A stretch of 41,451 bases of DNA, from positions 1 to 41,451 of the forward strand of contig JAYNJU010000008.1 in the NCBI GenBank assembly GCA_038110465.1, written 5' to 3'. Below the pieces are notes generated by a model, which had not been told where the DNA came from, searched no databases, and saw only the letters and a list, made by a program, of their open reading frames with translations. A program made the translations under genes and the position numbers. This DNA comes from Marisimplicoccus sp038110465 (lineage in GTDB: Bacteria > Bacteroidota > Bacteroidia > Flavobacteriales > Flavobacteriaceae). Numbering within the stretch: the stretch's first letter is position 1; every line of letters starts with the position of its first letter. Positions 34,131 through 41,451 of this stretch are shown one piece after another.

Positions 34131-35408
34131 TTAATTAAACTTTCTTTTAATAAACCAAATATCATTGAGAGATAGACCTAGTCTTAAAGTAAAATAATTT
34201 TCTTTTAAAACAGATTTATCATCTCCTATGGCACCAAAATCAAGACCTAAGTTTGCTTTAGATAAGCCTGAAAGTGGCAAACCAAGCCCCAAATTTAAAC
34301 TAAAATGATTTACAGGCAAATTATTTACAATAATACTTTTTTGTTCTCTTTTAAAACCAAATCTATAAACCACCCTGTCCCAGTAACTTGTTAAGGATGA
34401 GGCATCTGGAATATAATAGCCTCCAAATGATAAAGAATTTGAATCTCTATAAGTTACATTATTAAGTTTCAGGAATAAGTTCTCAAAACTAGAAGATATT
34501 TTATTTTCATACTGTAGTCCTATTAACCAAGAATTTTTTTTCTCAAATCCAAAAGAAAAAATACTTTTTTGCGGCATCAATAATTTAGTATTCTCTAAGT
34601 CTTTAGATTTTAGATCTACATCAACAAAGTCACCTAAATTTTCTAAATTAATTATTGAAGAGGATGCAGTGTATAAAGACTCAATATTATAAGAATTTAA
34701 ATCTGATGATGGTGAGTAAATATATACAAAATTTAAAAAGATATCTTGAGTTAGCGGGATTGATAAACTTGAAGATAATGAATAATTAAAACCGGTAATT
34801 TCAGAGCTACTGTTTGAAAAAATTCCATAATTTAAATTCTGATATTGGTTAAATTTTTCATAATTAAATTTTCCAAAATTATAATTAACAGTTCCGCCAA
34901 TTGAAGCATACTTTAAAATTGGTAATCCTAATGAAAAAAAGACTCTATTAATGTTTCCATCTGCTCCAAATAGTCTGGTATTAATTGAATTTGATGAATT
35001 AAATTCTTCAGTAGATTGAAGATTAAATCCAACTGATGAATATGGAAGTACACCAAAACTAAATCCAAAATTTTTAACTGGAATTCCTATGGCAATGTAA
35101 TTTATATTGGCTGAGTTAAATCTATCTGTAGCATTTGAATTTGAAATACCAGTTGATCTAAAAAAAGTACCAACTTGATAGTTTGTAGTTTTTAATTTTG
35201 CGAGTGATGAAGGGTTATCAATATTAAACTCTATAGAATCTAATGAAGCGCTGATTCCACCCATTGAAATATTTGATACATTTCCAATAAAACTAATTTC
35301 ACCTAACTCATTGATAGAATAAGGAGAACCTGTATTATTTTGGCTAAAAGTTATAAATGATGAAAGACTAAATAATGTTAGTGTAGAATAAAACCTAATT
35401 TTCTTCAT
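34131..35408 (-). CDS. Outer-membrane beta-barrel protein (FadL/PorV-like)
   Basis: A 425-residue protein with a signal peptide (1-22) followed by SPYSINELGEISFIGNVSNISMGG, a beginning typical of FadL- and PorV-like barrels in Bacteroidota. The body alternates polar and hydrophobic residues with many Ser, Asn, Tyr and Phe; a GLP...LGLGLPL pattern appears towards the end (SLNLGLGLPLSG). The last strand is LGLSLNDIWFIKRKFN. Substrate unknown. It overlaps coaX by 14 bases and is thus translated from the same message. Confidence 0.8.
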   Translation of the reverse strand: MKKIRFYSTLTLFSLSSFITFSQNNTGSPYSINELGEISFIGNVSNISMGGISASLDSIEFNIDNPSSLAKLKTTNYQVGTFFRSTGISNSNATDRFNSANINYIAIGIPVKNFGFSFGVLPYSSVGFNLQSTEEFNSSNSINTRLFGADGNINRVFFSLGLPILKYASIGGTVNYNFGKFNYEKFNQYQNLNYGIFSNSSSEITGFNYSLSSSLSIPLTQDIFLNFVYIYSPSSDLNSYNIESLYTASSSIINLENLGDFVDVDLKSKDLENTKLLMPQKSIFSFGFEKKNSWLIGLQYENKISSSFENLFLKLNNVTYRDSNSLSFGGYYIPDASSLTSYWDRVVYRFGFKREQKSIIVNNLPVNHFSLNLGLGLPLSGLSKANLGLDFGAIGDDKSVLKENYFTLRLGLSLNDIWFIKRKFN

Positions 35409-36126
35409 TTAGTTTTAGTATATGATTTAAGCCAAAGGCTAAAAAGTCTTGGTCAGCAAATATTACATTTTTTATCCTATTAACCAAGTACTTTGAGTAA
35501 CCACCTGTTATAATAACATTTAGATTTTCAAAATCTTTATTTAATTCATAAATAAATTGATTAATCTCACCAATTACACCATTAGTTATCCCAGAATGAA
35601 TAGATTCATTAGTATCATTACCTATTACTTTTTGAAATTGTTGAATTTCTAATAATGGTAAATTTTCAGTGTAATTATTAAGGCTTTTGTAACGAATTGG
35701 AAAGCCTGGAGAAATAGCCCCTCCAAAATAATTATTTTTACTATCAATTATGTCATAGGTTATACATGTTCCTAGGTCAATAATCAAACTATTTCTTTTT
35801 GGGTATAAAAAAATTGAAGAAGATATTAGTGCGACTCTATCTTGGCCTAGTGTCTTTTTATTTTTGTAATTATTTACAAAGGGTAAAGTTATTTTATCAT
35901 TTGAGAGACTTATAAAATTTGAATCACTAAAAAATTGTTTGACTAGATCATCTATTTTAATTGAAACAGTTGAACATATGATATTTTTTATCTGATTTTT
36001 ATCTGAAATTAGTTTTAAAATATCTTCAATTAAATTTAAATCAGTATTTATTCTATCAATTATTTTTGAGTTATTAAATAGAAATAATTTTGCTCTACTA
36101 TTACCTATATCAATTACTAAATCCAT
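35395..36126 (-). CDS. coaX: Type III pantothenate kinase
   Basis: A 243-residue ASKHA-fold kinase that starts coenzyme A synthesis and needs a monovalent cation. Motifs: IDIGNSRAKLFLF at the N-terminus (phosphate 1), LGQDRVALI, DLGTCITYDII (phosphate 2) and GGAISPG. The ATG at 36126 gives MDLVIDIGNS; a TTG one codon upstream is possible but not preferred. It is the first gene of the long minus-strand run that includes lptC, and it is divergent from tRNA-Phe. Confidence 0.95.
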   Translation of the reverse strand: MDLVIDIGNSRAKLFLFNNSKIIDRINTDLNLIEDILKLISDKNQIKNIICSTVSIKIDDLVKQFFSDSNFISLSNDKITLPFVNNYKNKKTLGQDRVALISSSIFLYPKRNSLIIDLGTCITYDIIDSKNNYFGGAISPGFPIRYKSLNNYTENLPLLEIQQFQKVIGNDTNESIHSGITNGVIGEINQFIYELNKDFENLNVIITGGYSKYLVNRIKNVIFADQDFLAFGLNHILKLNEEN

Positions 36127-36167
36127 CAAAGTTTTTTGTAAAATTAAAGAAACATTTAATTACACCT

Positions 36168-36190
36168 TTGTCTAAATATTAATATATTTG
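36168..36190 (+). promoter_or_regulatory. Candidate promoter of tRNA-Phe
   Basis: TATATTTG (36183-36190) matches TAnnTTTG and ends ten bases before the mature tRNA 5' end, which is a sensible distance for transcription start. TTTG at 36167-36170 lies 12 bases upstream of it. Motif and position evidence only. Confidence 0.45.
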
Positions 36191-36200
36191 CCATTCCTTT

Positions 36201-36273
36201 GGTACCATAGCTCAGTTGGTAGAGCAAAGGACTGAAAATCCTTGTGTCCCTGGTTCGATTCCTGGTGGTACCA
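36201..36273 (+). tRNA. tRNA-Phe (GAA)
   Basis: A complete cloverleaf can be drawn: acceptor GGTACCA / TGGTACC, D stem GCTC / GAGC with loop AGTTGGTA, anticodon stem AAGGA / TCCTT around loop CTGAAAA (anticodon GAA), and T arm CTGG-TTCGATT-CCTGG-like. The discriminator is A, correct for Phe. The 3' CCA is not encoded (ACT follows), so it must be added enzymatically. A terminator follows within five bases. Confidence 0.98.
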
Positions 36274-36277
36274 CTTT

Positions 36278-36306
36278 AAATCCTCAACATTTGTTGAGGA
36301 TTTTTT
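36278..36306 (+). terminator. Terminator after tRNA-Phe
   Basis: A perfect 11-base inverted repeat AAATCCTCAAC / GTTGAGGATTT with an ATTT loop, followed by T residues. It separates the tRNA from the carotenoid genes, which start 25 bases later. Confidence 0.93.
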
Positions 36307-36330
36307 GTATTTTTTCTTCTAAGATTAATC

Positions 36331-36996
36331 ATGATATATTATTTAGACATTTTCAATTTTAATAATTCTAAATTTTGGATTTTTAAATTAATGGGTAGCT
36401 ACACATTTAATAAAAACATTTTTAATTCATCTGGATTAGAATTCTTTAAATTATTAGGTACTGGCTCAAGAAATGGATTTAGCATATATCCTGACTTTTC
36501 TACTTATATTACAATTTCTAGTTTTATTGATGAAGAATCAAGATTAAACTTTTTGAATCATTATTTATTAAAACAAATGATTGATAAATCATCATTTAGA
36601 ATAGAAAAATTGATTGAACCATATCAAAGCAAAGGAACATGGAATGGGATTAACCCATTTAAAATTAATTCATCTTACAGAGGTGGTGAAATATTAGTTT
36701 TAACTAGGGCTAGGGTTAGGCCTATAAAAATTTTAAACTTTTTAATAAATACTTCATATGCTTCCAAATCAATTAAGGGGTTTAAAGGTGTAAGTTTTTA
36801 CAAAGGTATTGGTGAGTTACCTGTAATTGAACAAGCAACTGTAAGTATTTGGGATAATGAAAATTTCATGAAAAAATATGCCTATGAAAATAAAAGTCAT
36901 GAAGATATTATATCAAAGTCCAGAAAGCAGAATTGGTATTCAGAGGAGATGTTTATGAGATTTAATGTATTAGAGACTAGAGAATATAATGGGTAA
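36331..36996 (+). CDS. crtA: CrtA-like carotenoid 2-hydroxylase / spheroidene monooxygenase family
   Basis: A 221-residue member of the CrtA family. The signatures are the GTGSRNGFSIYPDFSTYI stretch (45-62), RGGEILVLTRARVRP (117-131), GIGELPVIEQATVSIWDN (163-180) and WYSEEMFMRFNVLE near the end. In purple bacteria CrtA puts a keto group at C2 of spheroidene. In a marine flavobacterium a CrtA relative is known to be the carotenoid 2-hydroxylase that makes myxol. The latter is likelier here because the next genes are crtD and cruF. It overlaps crtD by eight bases. Confidence is high for family, moderate for the exact reaction. Confidence 0.85.
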   Translation: MIYYLDIFNFNNSKFWIFKLMGSYTFNKNIFNSSGLEFFKLLGTGSRNGFSIYPDFSTYITISSFIDEESRLNFLNHYLLKQMIDKSSFRIEKLIEPYQSKGTWNGINPFKINSSYRGGEILVLTRARVRPIKILNFLINTSYASKSIKGFKGVSFYKGIGELPVIEQATVSIWDNENFMKKYAYENKSHEDIISKSRKQNWYSEEMFMRFNVLETREYNG

Positions 36997-38449
36997 AAAA
37001 GTAGTTATAATAGGGTCTGGAATTTCAAGTTTGGCGCTTGCTGTAAGATTAAAGTCTAAAAATTATGATGTTCATGTTTATGAAAAAAATAGCACTTATG
37101 GAGGAAAGTTAGAAGAATTTAAACTTGGAGAATTTCGGTATGATTTCGGCCCAAAGTTATTTACAATGCCTCAATATCTTCTAGATCTTTTTAGAATTTC
37201 AAATAAAAATATTGAAGATTATTTTATCTATAAAAAATTAAATATTAGCTGCAAATATTTTTGGAAAGATGGTAAAGAGCTAAATGCATACGTAGATAGA
37301 GAGAGACTTATAAAGGAATTTGTCTCTAAGTTTAGAGTAAATGAAAAAAACCTTAGAAATTACTTATCTAATTCAAAGAAAAAATTTTTAATAACTAAAA
37401 GTATATTTTTAGATAACTCACTTCATAAATTCTCAACCTATTTTTCTCTTGATACTATTAAGGGTATTTTAAATATTTTTAAACTCAACCTATTTACTTC
37501 TTTAAACTCTCTTAATCAGAAGACCTTTACAGATGTAAAAGTTGTTCAATTTTTTAACAGGTTTGCCACATATAATGGATCAAATCCATATAAAACATCT
37601 GGAATTATGTCAATGATTCAACATCTTGAGCATGATATTGGAACTTATATGCCTGTTAATGGAATGAATGAGATACCAAGTTCAATATATAAGCTTGCAA
37701 AAGATCTTGGAGTTAAATTTTATTTTAATAGCCAAGTTGATAAAATTATAATTAAAAACAAGTTTGCTGTTGGAATTGAAGTTAGCTCAAAAAAAATTGA
37801 TTCTGATATTGTTGTATCAAATATGGATGTCAATTATACATATGAACGATTACTAGTGGGAATTAAAAAGCCAAAATATCTTGAAAATTACGAACCTTCA
37901 AGCTCAGCACTGGTTTTTTATTGGAATATGAACAAATCTTTTGATGAGTTAAAACTTCATAATGTAATTTTTTCTGATAATTATTTTGAAGAATTTGATT
38001 ATATCTTTAATAAAAAACTTATTTATGAGGATCCAACCATTTACATTTCTATTACTTCAAAGGTAGTTAAGTCAGATGCTCCTAACGATTGTGAAAATTG
38101 GTTTATTTTGATTAATGCTCCTCATGATTCTGGTCAAAATTGGGAAGAAATTTCTAAAAAATTAAAAATAGACATTATTAATAAATTGAATAAAATTTTA
38201 AAAGTTGATATTTCCAAGCATATTGAAATGGAGAGGATTCTTTCACCAAAAGATATTGAAATCAAAACTTTATCAAAATTTGGATCTTTGTATGGATCTT
38301 CTAGTAATTCAATGAATTCGGCATTTTTAAGACATCCTAATTTTTCAAATCAAATAAAAAATTTATTTTTTTGTGGTGGAAGTGTTCATCCTGGAGGAGG
38401 AATTCCATTATGTTTAAAATCTGCTGAAATAGTATCAAAAATAATTTAA
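36989..38449 (+). CDS. crtD: 1-hydroxycarotenoid 3,4-desaturase (CrtD-type, phytoene-desaturase family)
   Basis: A 486-residue FAD-dependent desaturase. The dinucleotide motif is VVIIGSGISSLALAVRL (5-21), followed by YEKNSTYGGKLEEF and a RYDFGPKLFTMPQYLLDLF stretch; the C-terminal FAD motif is LFFCGGSVHPGGGIPLCL (about 461-478). The interior NRFATYNGSNPYKTSGIM and SALVFYWNMNK fit the Bacteroidota CrtD group, which introduces the 3',4' double bond in 1'-hydroxylated monocyclic carotenoids. A phytoene desaturase (CrtI) role cannot be fully excluded by eye, but the pairing with cruF favours CrtD. It ends three bases before cruF. Confidence 0.85.
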   Translation: MGKKVVIIGSGISSLALAVRLKSKNYDVHVYEKNSTYGGKLEEFKLGEFRYDFGPKLFTMPQYLLDLFRISNKNIEDYFIYKKLNISCKYFWKDGKELNAYVDRERLIKEFVSKFRVNEKNLRNYLSNSKKKFLITKSIFLDNSLHKFSTYFSLDTIKGILNIFKLNLFTSLNSLNQKTFTDVKVVQFFNRFATYNGSNPYKTSGIMSMIQHLEHDIGTYMPVNGMNEIPSSIYKLAKDLGVKFYFNSQVDKIIIKNKFAVGIEVSSKKIDSDIVVSNMDVNYTYERLLVGIKKPKYLENYEPSSSALVFYWNMNKSFDELKLHNVIFSDNYFEEFDYIFNKKLIYEDPTIYISITSKVVKSDAPNDCENWFILINAPHDSGQNWEEISKKLKIDIINKLNKILKVDISKHIEMERILSPKDIEIKTLSKFGSLYGSSSNSMNSAFLRHPNFSNQIKNLFFCGGSVHPGGGIPLCLKSAEIVSKII

Positions 38450-38452
38450 ACC

Positions 38453-39100
38453 ATGAATACACTTTATAGGAATATTGAGTTTAAAAGATTTTGTATTTTT
38501 TTGGTCTGGCTAATTAATGTTAGTGGTTTTTTTGGAATATTATCTGATCAAAGGGAATTCTATTTGTCAGCTACTCCTTATGTTTTGACACTAACTGTGT
38601 TTATACTAATCTTAAATCACAATATTTTACAAAAAGATATATTGAAAACTACTTTATTTATTATCCTAGCTGGTATTTTGGTAGAAATATTAGGAGTGAA
38701 TTATGGATTATTTTTTGGAGAGTATAAATACGGGGATACATTGGGCGTTAAAGTATTTGGTGTACCAATTGTTATTGGGTTTAACTGGTTAATGCTTTCA
38801 ATGATTTCTGCAAACTTTATAGATAGACTAATTAAAAGTAAGCTTATACTTAAAATTTTATTATCCTCTATTTTAATGGTTTCTCTTGATGTTTTTATTG
38901 AAAAAGTAGCTCCTGCATTAGATTTTTGGAAATTTGATTTAAGTCCTGTTCCCCTATCAAACTTCATCTGGTGGCTTATTTTCTCTTTAATTTTTCATAG
39001 TCTCTACTTCAAGTATATTAAAGAAAAAGAATATGTAGTTTCAACAAATCTCTTAATAATACACTTTTTATTTTTTGGACTACTATCTATTTTTCTTTAG
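38453..39100 (+). CDS. cruF: Carotenoid 1',2'-hydratase (CruF family)
   Basis: A 215-residue integral membrane protein with about seven hydrophobic segments. The CruF/DUF422 hallmarks are LGVNYGLFFGEYKYGDTLG (about 81-99), VFGVPIVIGFNWLMLSM and DVFIEKVAPALDFWKFD. CruF adds water to the psi end of gamma-carotene-type or bisanhydro carotenoids, giving the 1'-hydroxyl that CrtD then needs. Third gene of the compact cluster crtA-like, crtD, cruF. The lipoprotein gene follows after 21 bases, so co-transcription is possible. Confidence 0.88.
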   Translation: MNTLYRNIEFKRFCIFLVWLINVSGFFGILSDQREFYLSATPYVLTLTVFILILNHNILQKDILKTTLFIILAGILVEILGVNYGLFFGEYKYGDTLGVKVFGVPIVIGFNWLMLSMISANFIDRLIKSKLILKILLSSILMVSLDVFIEKVAPALDFWKFDLSPVPLSNFIWWLIFSLIFHSLYFKYIKEKEYVVSTNLLIIHFLFFGLLSIFL

Positions 39101-39121
39101 TTTTATAATAAACAATTAATT

Positions 39122-39757
39122 ATGAAATATTTGTATTCAATTTTTGCATTAGCTCTTTTGATAGGATGTGATACGCCTGTTAATACTCAAGCTTCAAGTA
39201 ATGGAGAGCCTGATGCACCACATACTTCTGCTGAGTGGCAGATATGGGCATATTCTACTGCTGCACCAGATTATATAGCTGAAAATGCAACAGTTTTTGA
39301 TGGACCACCAGACATGGGTGGACAGCTACTTAGAGAAGGAACTAATGGTTGGGTATGCTTACCCGCTAACCCAAGAGGTCAATCTGATCCTGAAAATGGT
39401 TGGGTAGATGCTCACGAGGCAATGCCTCTATGTGGTGATGCTGAAGTATTTAAATGGATTGGGGCATATTTTGCAGGAGAAGTTCCTTCTATGGATAAAG
39501 ATGGATATGCCTGGATGTTGCATGGTGATATGGGAGAGGATAATACAATGGCAGGAGTTTTAAATGAAGAAGATGCAGTTCCTGGTCAATGGATTGTATC
39601 TGGACCTCATCTAATGAGAATGCCAGCTGACCCATCAACTTTAGATGGAATGACAACTGATTTCACAACTGGAGCACCATATGTAATGTTTGCTGGCACG
39701 CCTTACGCCCATGTAATGTATCCGATGCAAGATTATTACATGTATACTCAAGAATAA
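39122..39757 (+). CDS. Unrecognised lipoprotein, Trp/Gly/Pro-rich
   Basis: A 211-residue protein not assigned to a family. Residues 1-16 are a signal ending in LLIGC (lipobox, Cys16), so it is membrane-anchored in the periplasm or outer membrane. The mature part is acidic and rich in Trp, Met, Gly, Pro and Asp, with two more cysteines (WVCLP, PLCGD) that could form a disulfide. Noticeable stretches: REGTNGWVCLPANPRG (about 72-87), GYAWMLHGDMGEDN, QWIVSGPHLMRMPADPSTLD and GAPYVMFAGTPYAHVMYPMQ. The gene is visibly less A+T-rich than its neighbours, but third codon positions are still mostly A/T, so the residue composition alone may explain this. It sits 21 bases after cruF and is followed by a good terminator. 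Confidence 0.85.
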   Translation: MKYLYSIFALALLIGCDTPVNTQASSNGEPDAPHTSAEWQIWAYSTAAPDYIAENATVFDGPPDMGGQLLREGTNGWVCLPANPRGQSDPENGWVDAHEAMPLCGDAEVFKWIGAYFAGEVPSMDKDGYAWMLHGDMGEDNTMAGVLNEEDAVPGQWIVSGPHLMRMPADPSTLDGMTTDFTTGAPYVMFAGTPYAHVMYPMQDYYMYTQE

Positions 39758-39771
39758 AAAATTCTTAAAAT

Positions 39772-39801
39772 AAAAAACCCTCCTTGAGAGGGTTTTTTTT
39801 T
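39772..39801 (+). terminator. Terminator after the lipoprotein gene
   Basis: CCCTC / GAGGG stem with a five-base loop, extended by A-T pairs and followed by nine T residues. It would end a transcript that may begin before the carotenoid genes. Confidence 0.9.
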
Positions 39802-39842
39802 GAAATATTTACAATAACAGTTCGATTTTTTTAAATTTATGT

Positions 39843-40904
39843 ATGGAATATATTCTAGTAATTTTTTCAATTTCTCTAATTATAATTGCGCTTTATTTTT
39901 TAATAAAAAAGCTAATTGATAATAATTCAAGGCATAACAGCCTAGAATTAGAGACCAAATTAGAATCTTTTATTGAAGCATTTAAGCTTACTTCTGCTGA
40001 AAGCTTAAATAAACAACTTCAAGATTCAAAACAAGATCAAAAGAATATGGAGATTAGATTCTCTGAGACTATTACTAAATTAACAAAAGAGCTTGAAAAA
40101 ATTAAAGGTACTAATGAGCAAGTTTTAACTTTTGCAAATCAAATGAAAACTCTAGAGAAAATTCTTGGAAATCAAAAGCAAAGAGGGATTTTAGGTGAAA
40201 TTCAACTTGAAAACTTACTTGCTAACGTACTTCCACCAGAATTATTTCAAATGCAATACTCTTTTTTCAATGGAGAATCGGTTGATGCAATTATTAAGGT
40301 GGGTGAATTTATAATACCTATAGATGCTAAATTTTCACTTGATAATTATAATAAAATGATAGAGAGTGATGAAACTGAGACTGAAAAGTTAATAGAGTTG
40401 GAAAAAAAATTTAAAAATGACATTAAAAACAGAATTGATGAAACTTCAAAATATATTCGACCTAATGAAGGCACTGTTGATTATGCATATATGTTTATTC
40501 CAGCTGACGGGCTTTATCAAGACTTATTGAACAATAAAGTAGGTTCTTTAAAAATTAATCAAAGAGATTTAGTTTCATATGCTTATCAAAAAAAAGTGAT
40601 GATTGTTTCTCCTATGAGTTTATTTCCAATGCTACAAGTAACCAATAAGGCATTAAATAATATGAAAGTAGAAGAATCAATCAATGAAATTCAAATGAAC
40701 ATTGAAAAACTTGGAAATCATTTAAATTCTTACCTAACATATCATGAGAAGCTAGGTAGCACAATTGGAACAGTTGTAAATCAATTTAACCAGACAAATA
40801 GAGAGTTTAAAAAGATTGATAAAGATATCACTAAGCTTACTGGTGATAAAAGTAGAATCGGAGTTGAAACTGAAAATATTGAAAAACCTGTTTTAGAGGA
40901 ATAA
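39843..40904 (+). CDS. rmuC: DNA recombination protein RmuC
   Basis: A 353-residue protein with an N-terminal membrane helix (about 4-23), a coiled coil (about 40-110) and the RmuC domain, a restriction-endonuclease-like fold (about 115-300). Signatures: RGILGEIQLENLLANVLPPE, PIDAKFSLDNYNKM and YAYMFIPADGLYQDLL. RmuC limits sequence inversions between short repeats in E. coli. It lies alone, with a terminator before it. The first ATG in frame gives a full-length N-terminus. Confidence 0.94.
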   Translation: MEYILVIFSISLIIIALYFLIKKLIDNNSRHNSLELETKLESFIEAFKLTSAESLNKQLQDSKQDQKNMEIRFSETITKLTKELEKIKGTNEQVLTFANQMKTLEKILGNQKQRGILGEIQLENLLANVLPPELFQMQYSFFNGESVDAIIKVGEFIIPIDAKFSLDNYNKMIESDETETEKLIELEKKFKNDIKNRIDETSKYIRPNEGTVDYAYMFIPADGLYQDLLNNKVGSLKINQRDLVSYAYQKKVMIVSPMSLFPMLQVTNKALNNMKVEESINEIQMNIEKLGNHLNSYLTYHEKLGSTIGTVVNQFNQTNREFKKIDKDITKLTGDKSRIGVETENIEKPVLEE

Positions 40905-40908
40905 AAAA

Positions 40909-40949
40909 AGCCCTCCGTTAGGAAAGCTAATTTAGTTGCCAATAGCAAC
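40909..40949 (+). other. Two small hairpins downstream of rmuC
   Basis: AGCCCTCC (40909-40916) and GGAAAGCT (40921-40928) pair except at two adjacent positions and resemble a decayed terminator. A second, perfect hairpin, GTTGC-CAATA-GCAAC, is at 40935-40949. Neither is followed directly by a long T-run. The rest of the gap to tRNA-Asp is A/T-rich without further signals. Confidence 0.4.
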
Positions 40950-40996
40950 ACACAACTTGCAAATTTAAATATTTTTTTTAATTAATATATATAAAC

Positions 40997-41024
40997 AAAA
41001 AAAGCTCCTAAATTAAGAGCTTTT
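40997..41024 (-). terminator. Terminator after tRNA-Asp
   Basis: Read on the minus strand, AAAAGCTC and GAGCTTTT form an eight-base stem with a nine-base loop, ending in seven T residues. It lies five bases beyond the tRNA discriminator. On the plus strand the same hairpin might also stop rmuC transcripts. Confidence 0.8.
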
Positions 41025-41029
41025 ACTTG

Positions 41030-41103
41030 CGGTCTGGACGGGACTCGAACCCGCGACCCCCTGCGTGACAGGCAGATATTCTAACCAACTGAACTACCAG
41101 ACC
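41030..41103 (-). tRNA. tRNA-Asp (GTC)
   Basis: Read on the minus strand: acceptor GGTCTGG / CCAGACC, D arm with AGTTGGTTAGAAT, anticodon loop CTGTCAC (anticodon GTC) and T arm CGGG-TTCGAGT-CCCG. The discriminator is G, as required for Asp. No CCA is encoded. It begins 29 bases after the stop of the thioredoxin gene and may share its transcript. Confidence 0.97.
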
Positions 41104-41132
41104 AAAACGGATGCAAATATAATTAATTTGCT

Positions 41133-41450
41133 TTATAAAGCAGCATTAATTGCGTCTTCATAAGTTTTTTTCGGAGCAACACCTACTTGCCTAGATACAA
41201 GCTCTCCATCTTTAAAAAGAAGGACGGTGGGGATATTTCTTACACCATATTTTGCTGCAAATTCTTGATTAGAATCAACATCAATTTTTGCTACAACTGC
41301 TTTTCCTTTAAAATCTTCACTTAATTCTTCTATAATAGGTCCTACCATTCTACAAGGCCCACACCATTCTGCCCAAAAATCAACAAGAACGGGTTTATCA
41401 GATTTAAGAACATTTTCCTCAAAGTTTGAATCATTTAATTCTAGTGCCAT
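41133..41450 (-). CDS. trxA: Thioredoxin
   Basis: A complete 105-residue thioredoxin with the active site WCGPC (residues 29-33) inside VDFWAEWCGPCRM, the cis-proline at RNIPTVLLF and the family's usual length. It has no signal peptide, so it is the cytosolic disulfide reductant whose reductase is encoded at 3167-4090. The start codon is one base from the window edge, so its own promoter and any upstream gene are out of view. Confidence 0.98.
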   Translation of the reverse strand: MALELNDSNFEENVLKSDKPVLVDFWAEWCGPCRMVGPIIEELSEDFKGKAVVAKIDVDSNQEFAAKYGVRNIPTVLLFKDGELVSRQVGVAPKKTYEDAINAAL

Positions 41451-41451
41451 A

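Noticed and set aside
36127..36129. TTG start for coaX one codon upstream
   Set aside because: The adjacent ATG gives the normal N-terminus of the family.
39122..39757. Recent horizontal acquisition of the lipoprotein gene
   Set aside because: Overall base composition differs, but third codon positions remain mostly A/T; the Gly, Pro, Ala and Trp content explains the difference. No mobile element or repeat flanks it.
36201..39757. Genomic island inserted at tRNA-Phe
   Set aside because: No integrase gene and no repeat of the tRNA 3' end were seen downstream; the genes next to it are pigment genes typical for the phylum.
1..41451. CRISPR arrays, prophage, transposases, toxin-antitoxin pairs or defence genes
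   Set aside because: None of their hallmark repeats or protein motifs were seen on either strand.

Overview
The window looks like a chromosomal segment of a low-GC, probably marine, member of the Bacteroidota (most likely Flavobacteriales). The grounds are a NagB-like/PIG-L fusion protein, LptE and LptC of the short Bacteroidota type, a SurA/PpiD-like folding factor, a class II HMG-CoA reductase beside a GYDIA-type GHMP kinase (mevalonate route to isoprenoids), a myxol-type carotenoid gene set, very A+T-rich DNA and the near absence of Shine-Dalgarno sequences. Genes are packed tightly and many overlap by 1 to 23 bases. No phage, insertion sequence, integron, CRISPR array or defence island is visible; most of the window is housekeeping.

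Layout. 1-3062 (minus): a NagB-like/PIG-L fusion followed by a secreted M20 peptidase cut by the window edge. 3167-4090 (plus): thioredoxin reductase. 4087-7670 (minus): topoisomerase I and a degenerate arginase-fold protein. 7851-11949 (plus): miaB, a sigma-54-type activator, lptE, a TPR protein and secG. 11950-14018: a promoter region, groES-groEL and a strong terminator. 14033-15538: purH. 15571-20989: the cell-elongation operon mreB-mreC-mreD-mrdA-rodA. 20986-23106 (minus): an S41 processing protease. 23213-25083 (plus): surE-lpxB. 25085-26632 (minus): a POT peptide transporter. 26692-28901 (plus): HMG-CoA reductase and GHMP kinase. 28898-36126 (minus): coaX, an outer-membrane protein, a TPR protein, lptC, a 61-residue membrane protein, a CBS/CorC protein and a PpiD-like protein. 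36201-39100 (plus): tRNA-Phe, then crtA-like, crtD and cruF. 39122-39757: an unrecognised lipoprotein. 39843-40904: rmuC. 41030-41450 (minus): thioredoxin and tRNA-Asp.

Functionally the segment combines envelope construction (LPS transport, lipid A, peptidoglycan elongation, protein secretion and folding), thiol redox (trxB, trxA), isoprenoid supply and its use in carotenoids. HMG-CoA reductase and GHMP kinase would feed the isoprenoid precursors that the crt genes modify.

Nothing here can confidently be called a new system. The points most worth a second look are: a miaB frame with no ATG, GTG or TTG start before its first cluster cysteine; a SurA/PpiD-like protein that seems to have lost the parvulin core; a NagB-like domain with a substituted active-site Asp; an arginase-like protein without its metal ligands; convergent gene pairs that share a 4-base stop overlap; a perfect palindrome before the groESL promoter; and the unrecognised Trp/Gly/Pro-rich lipoprotein.
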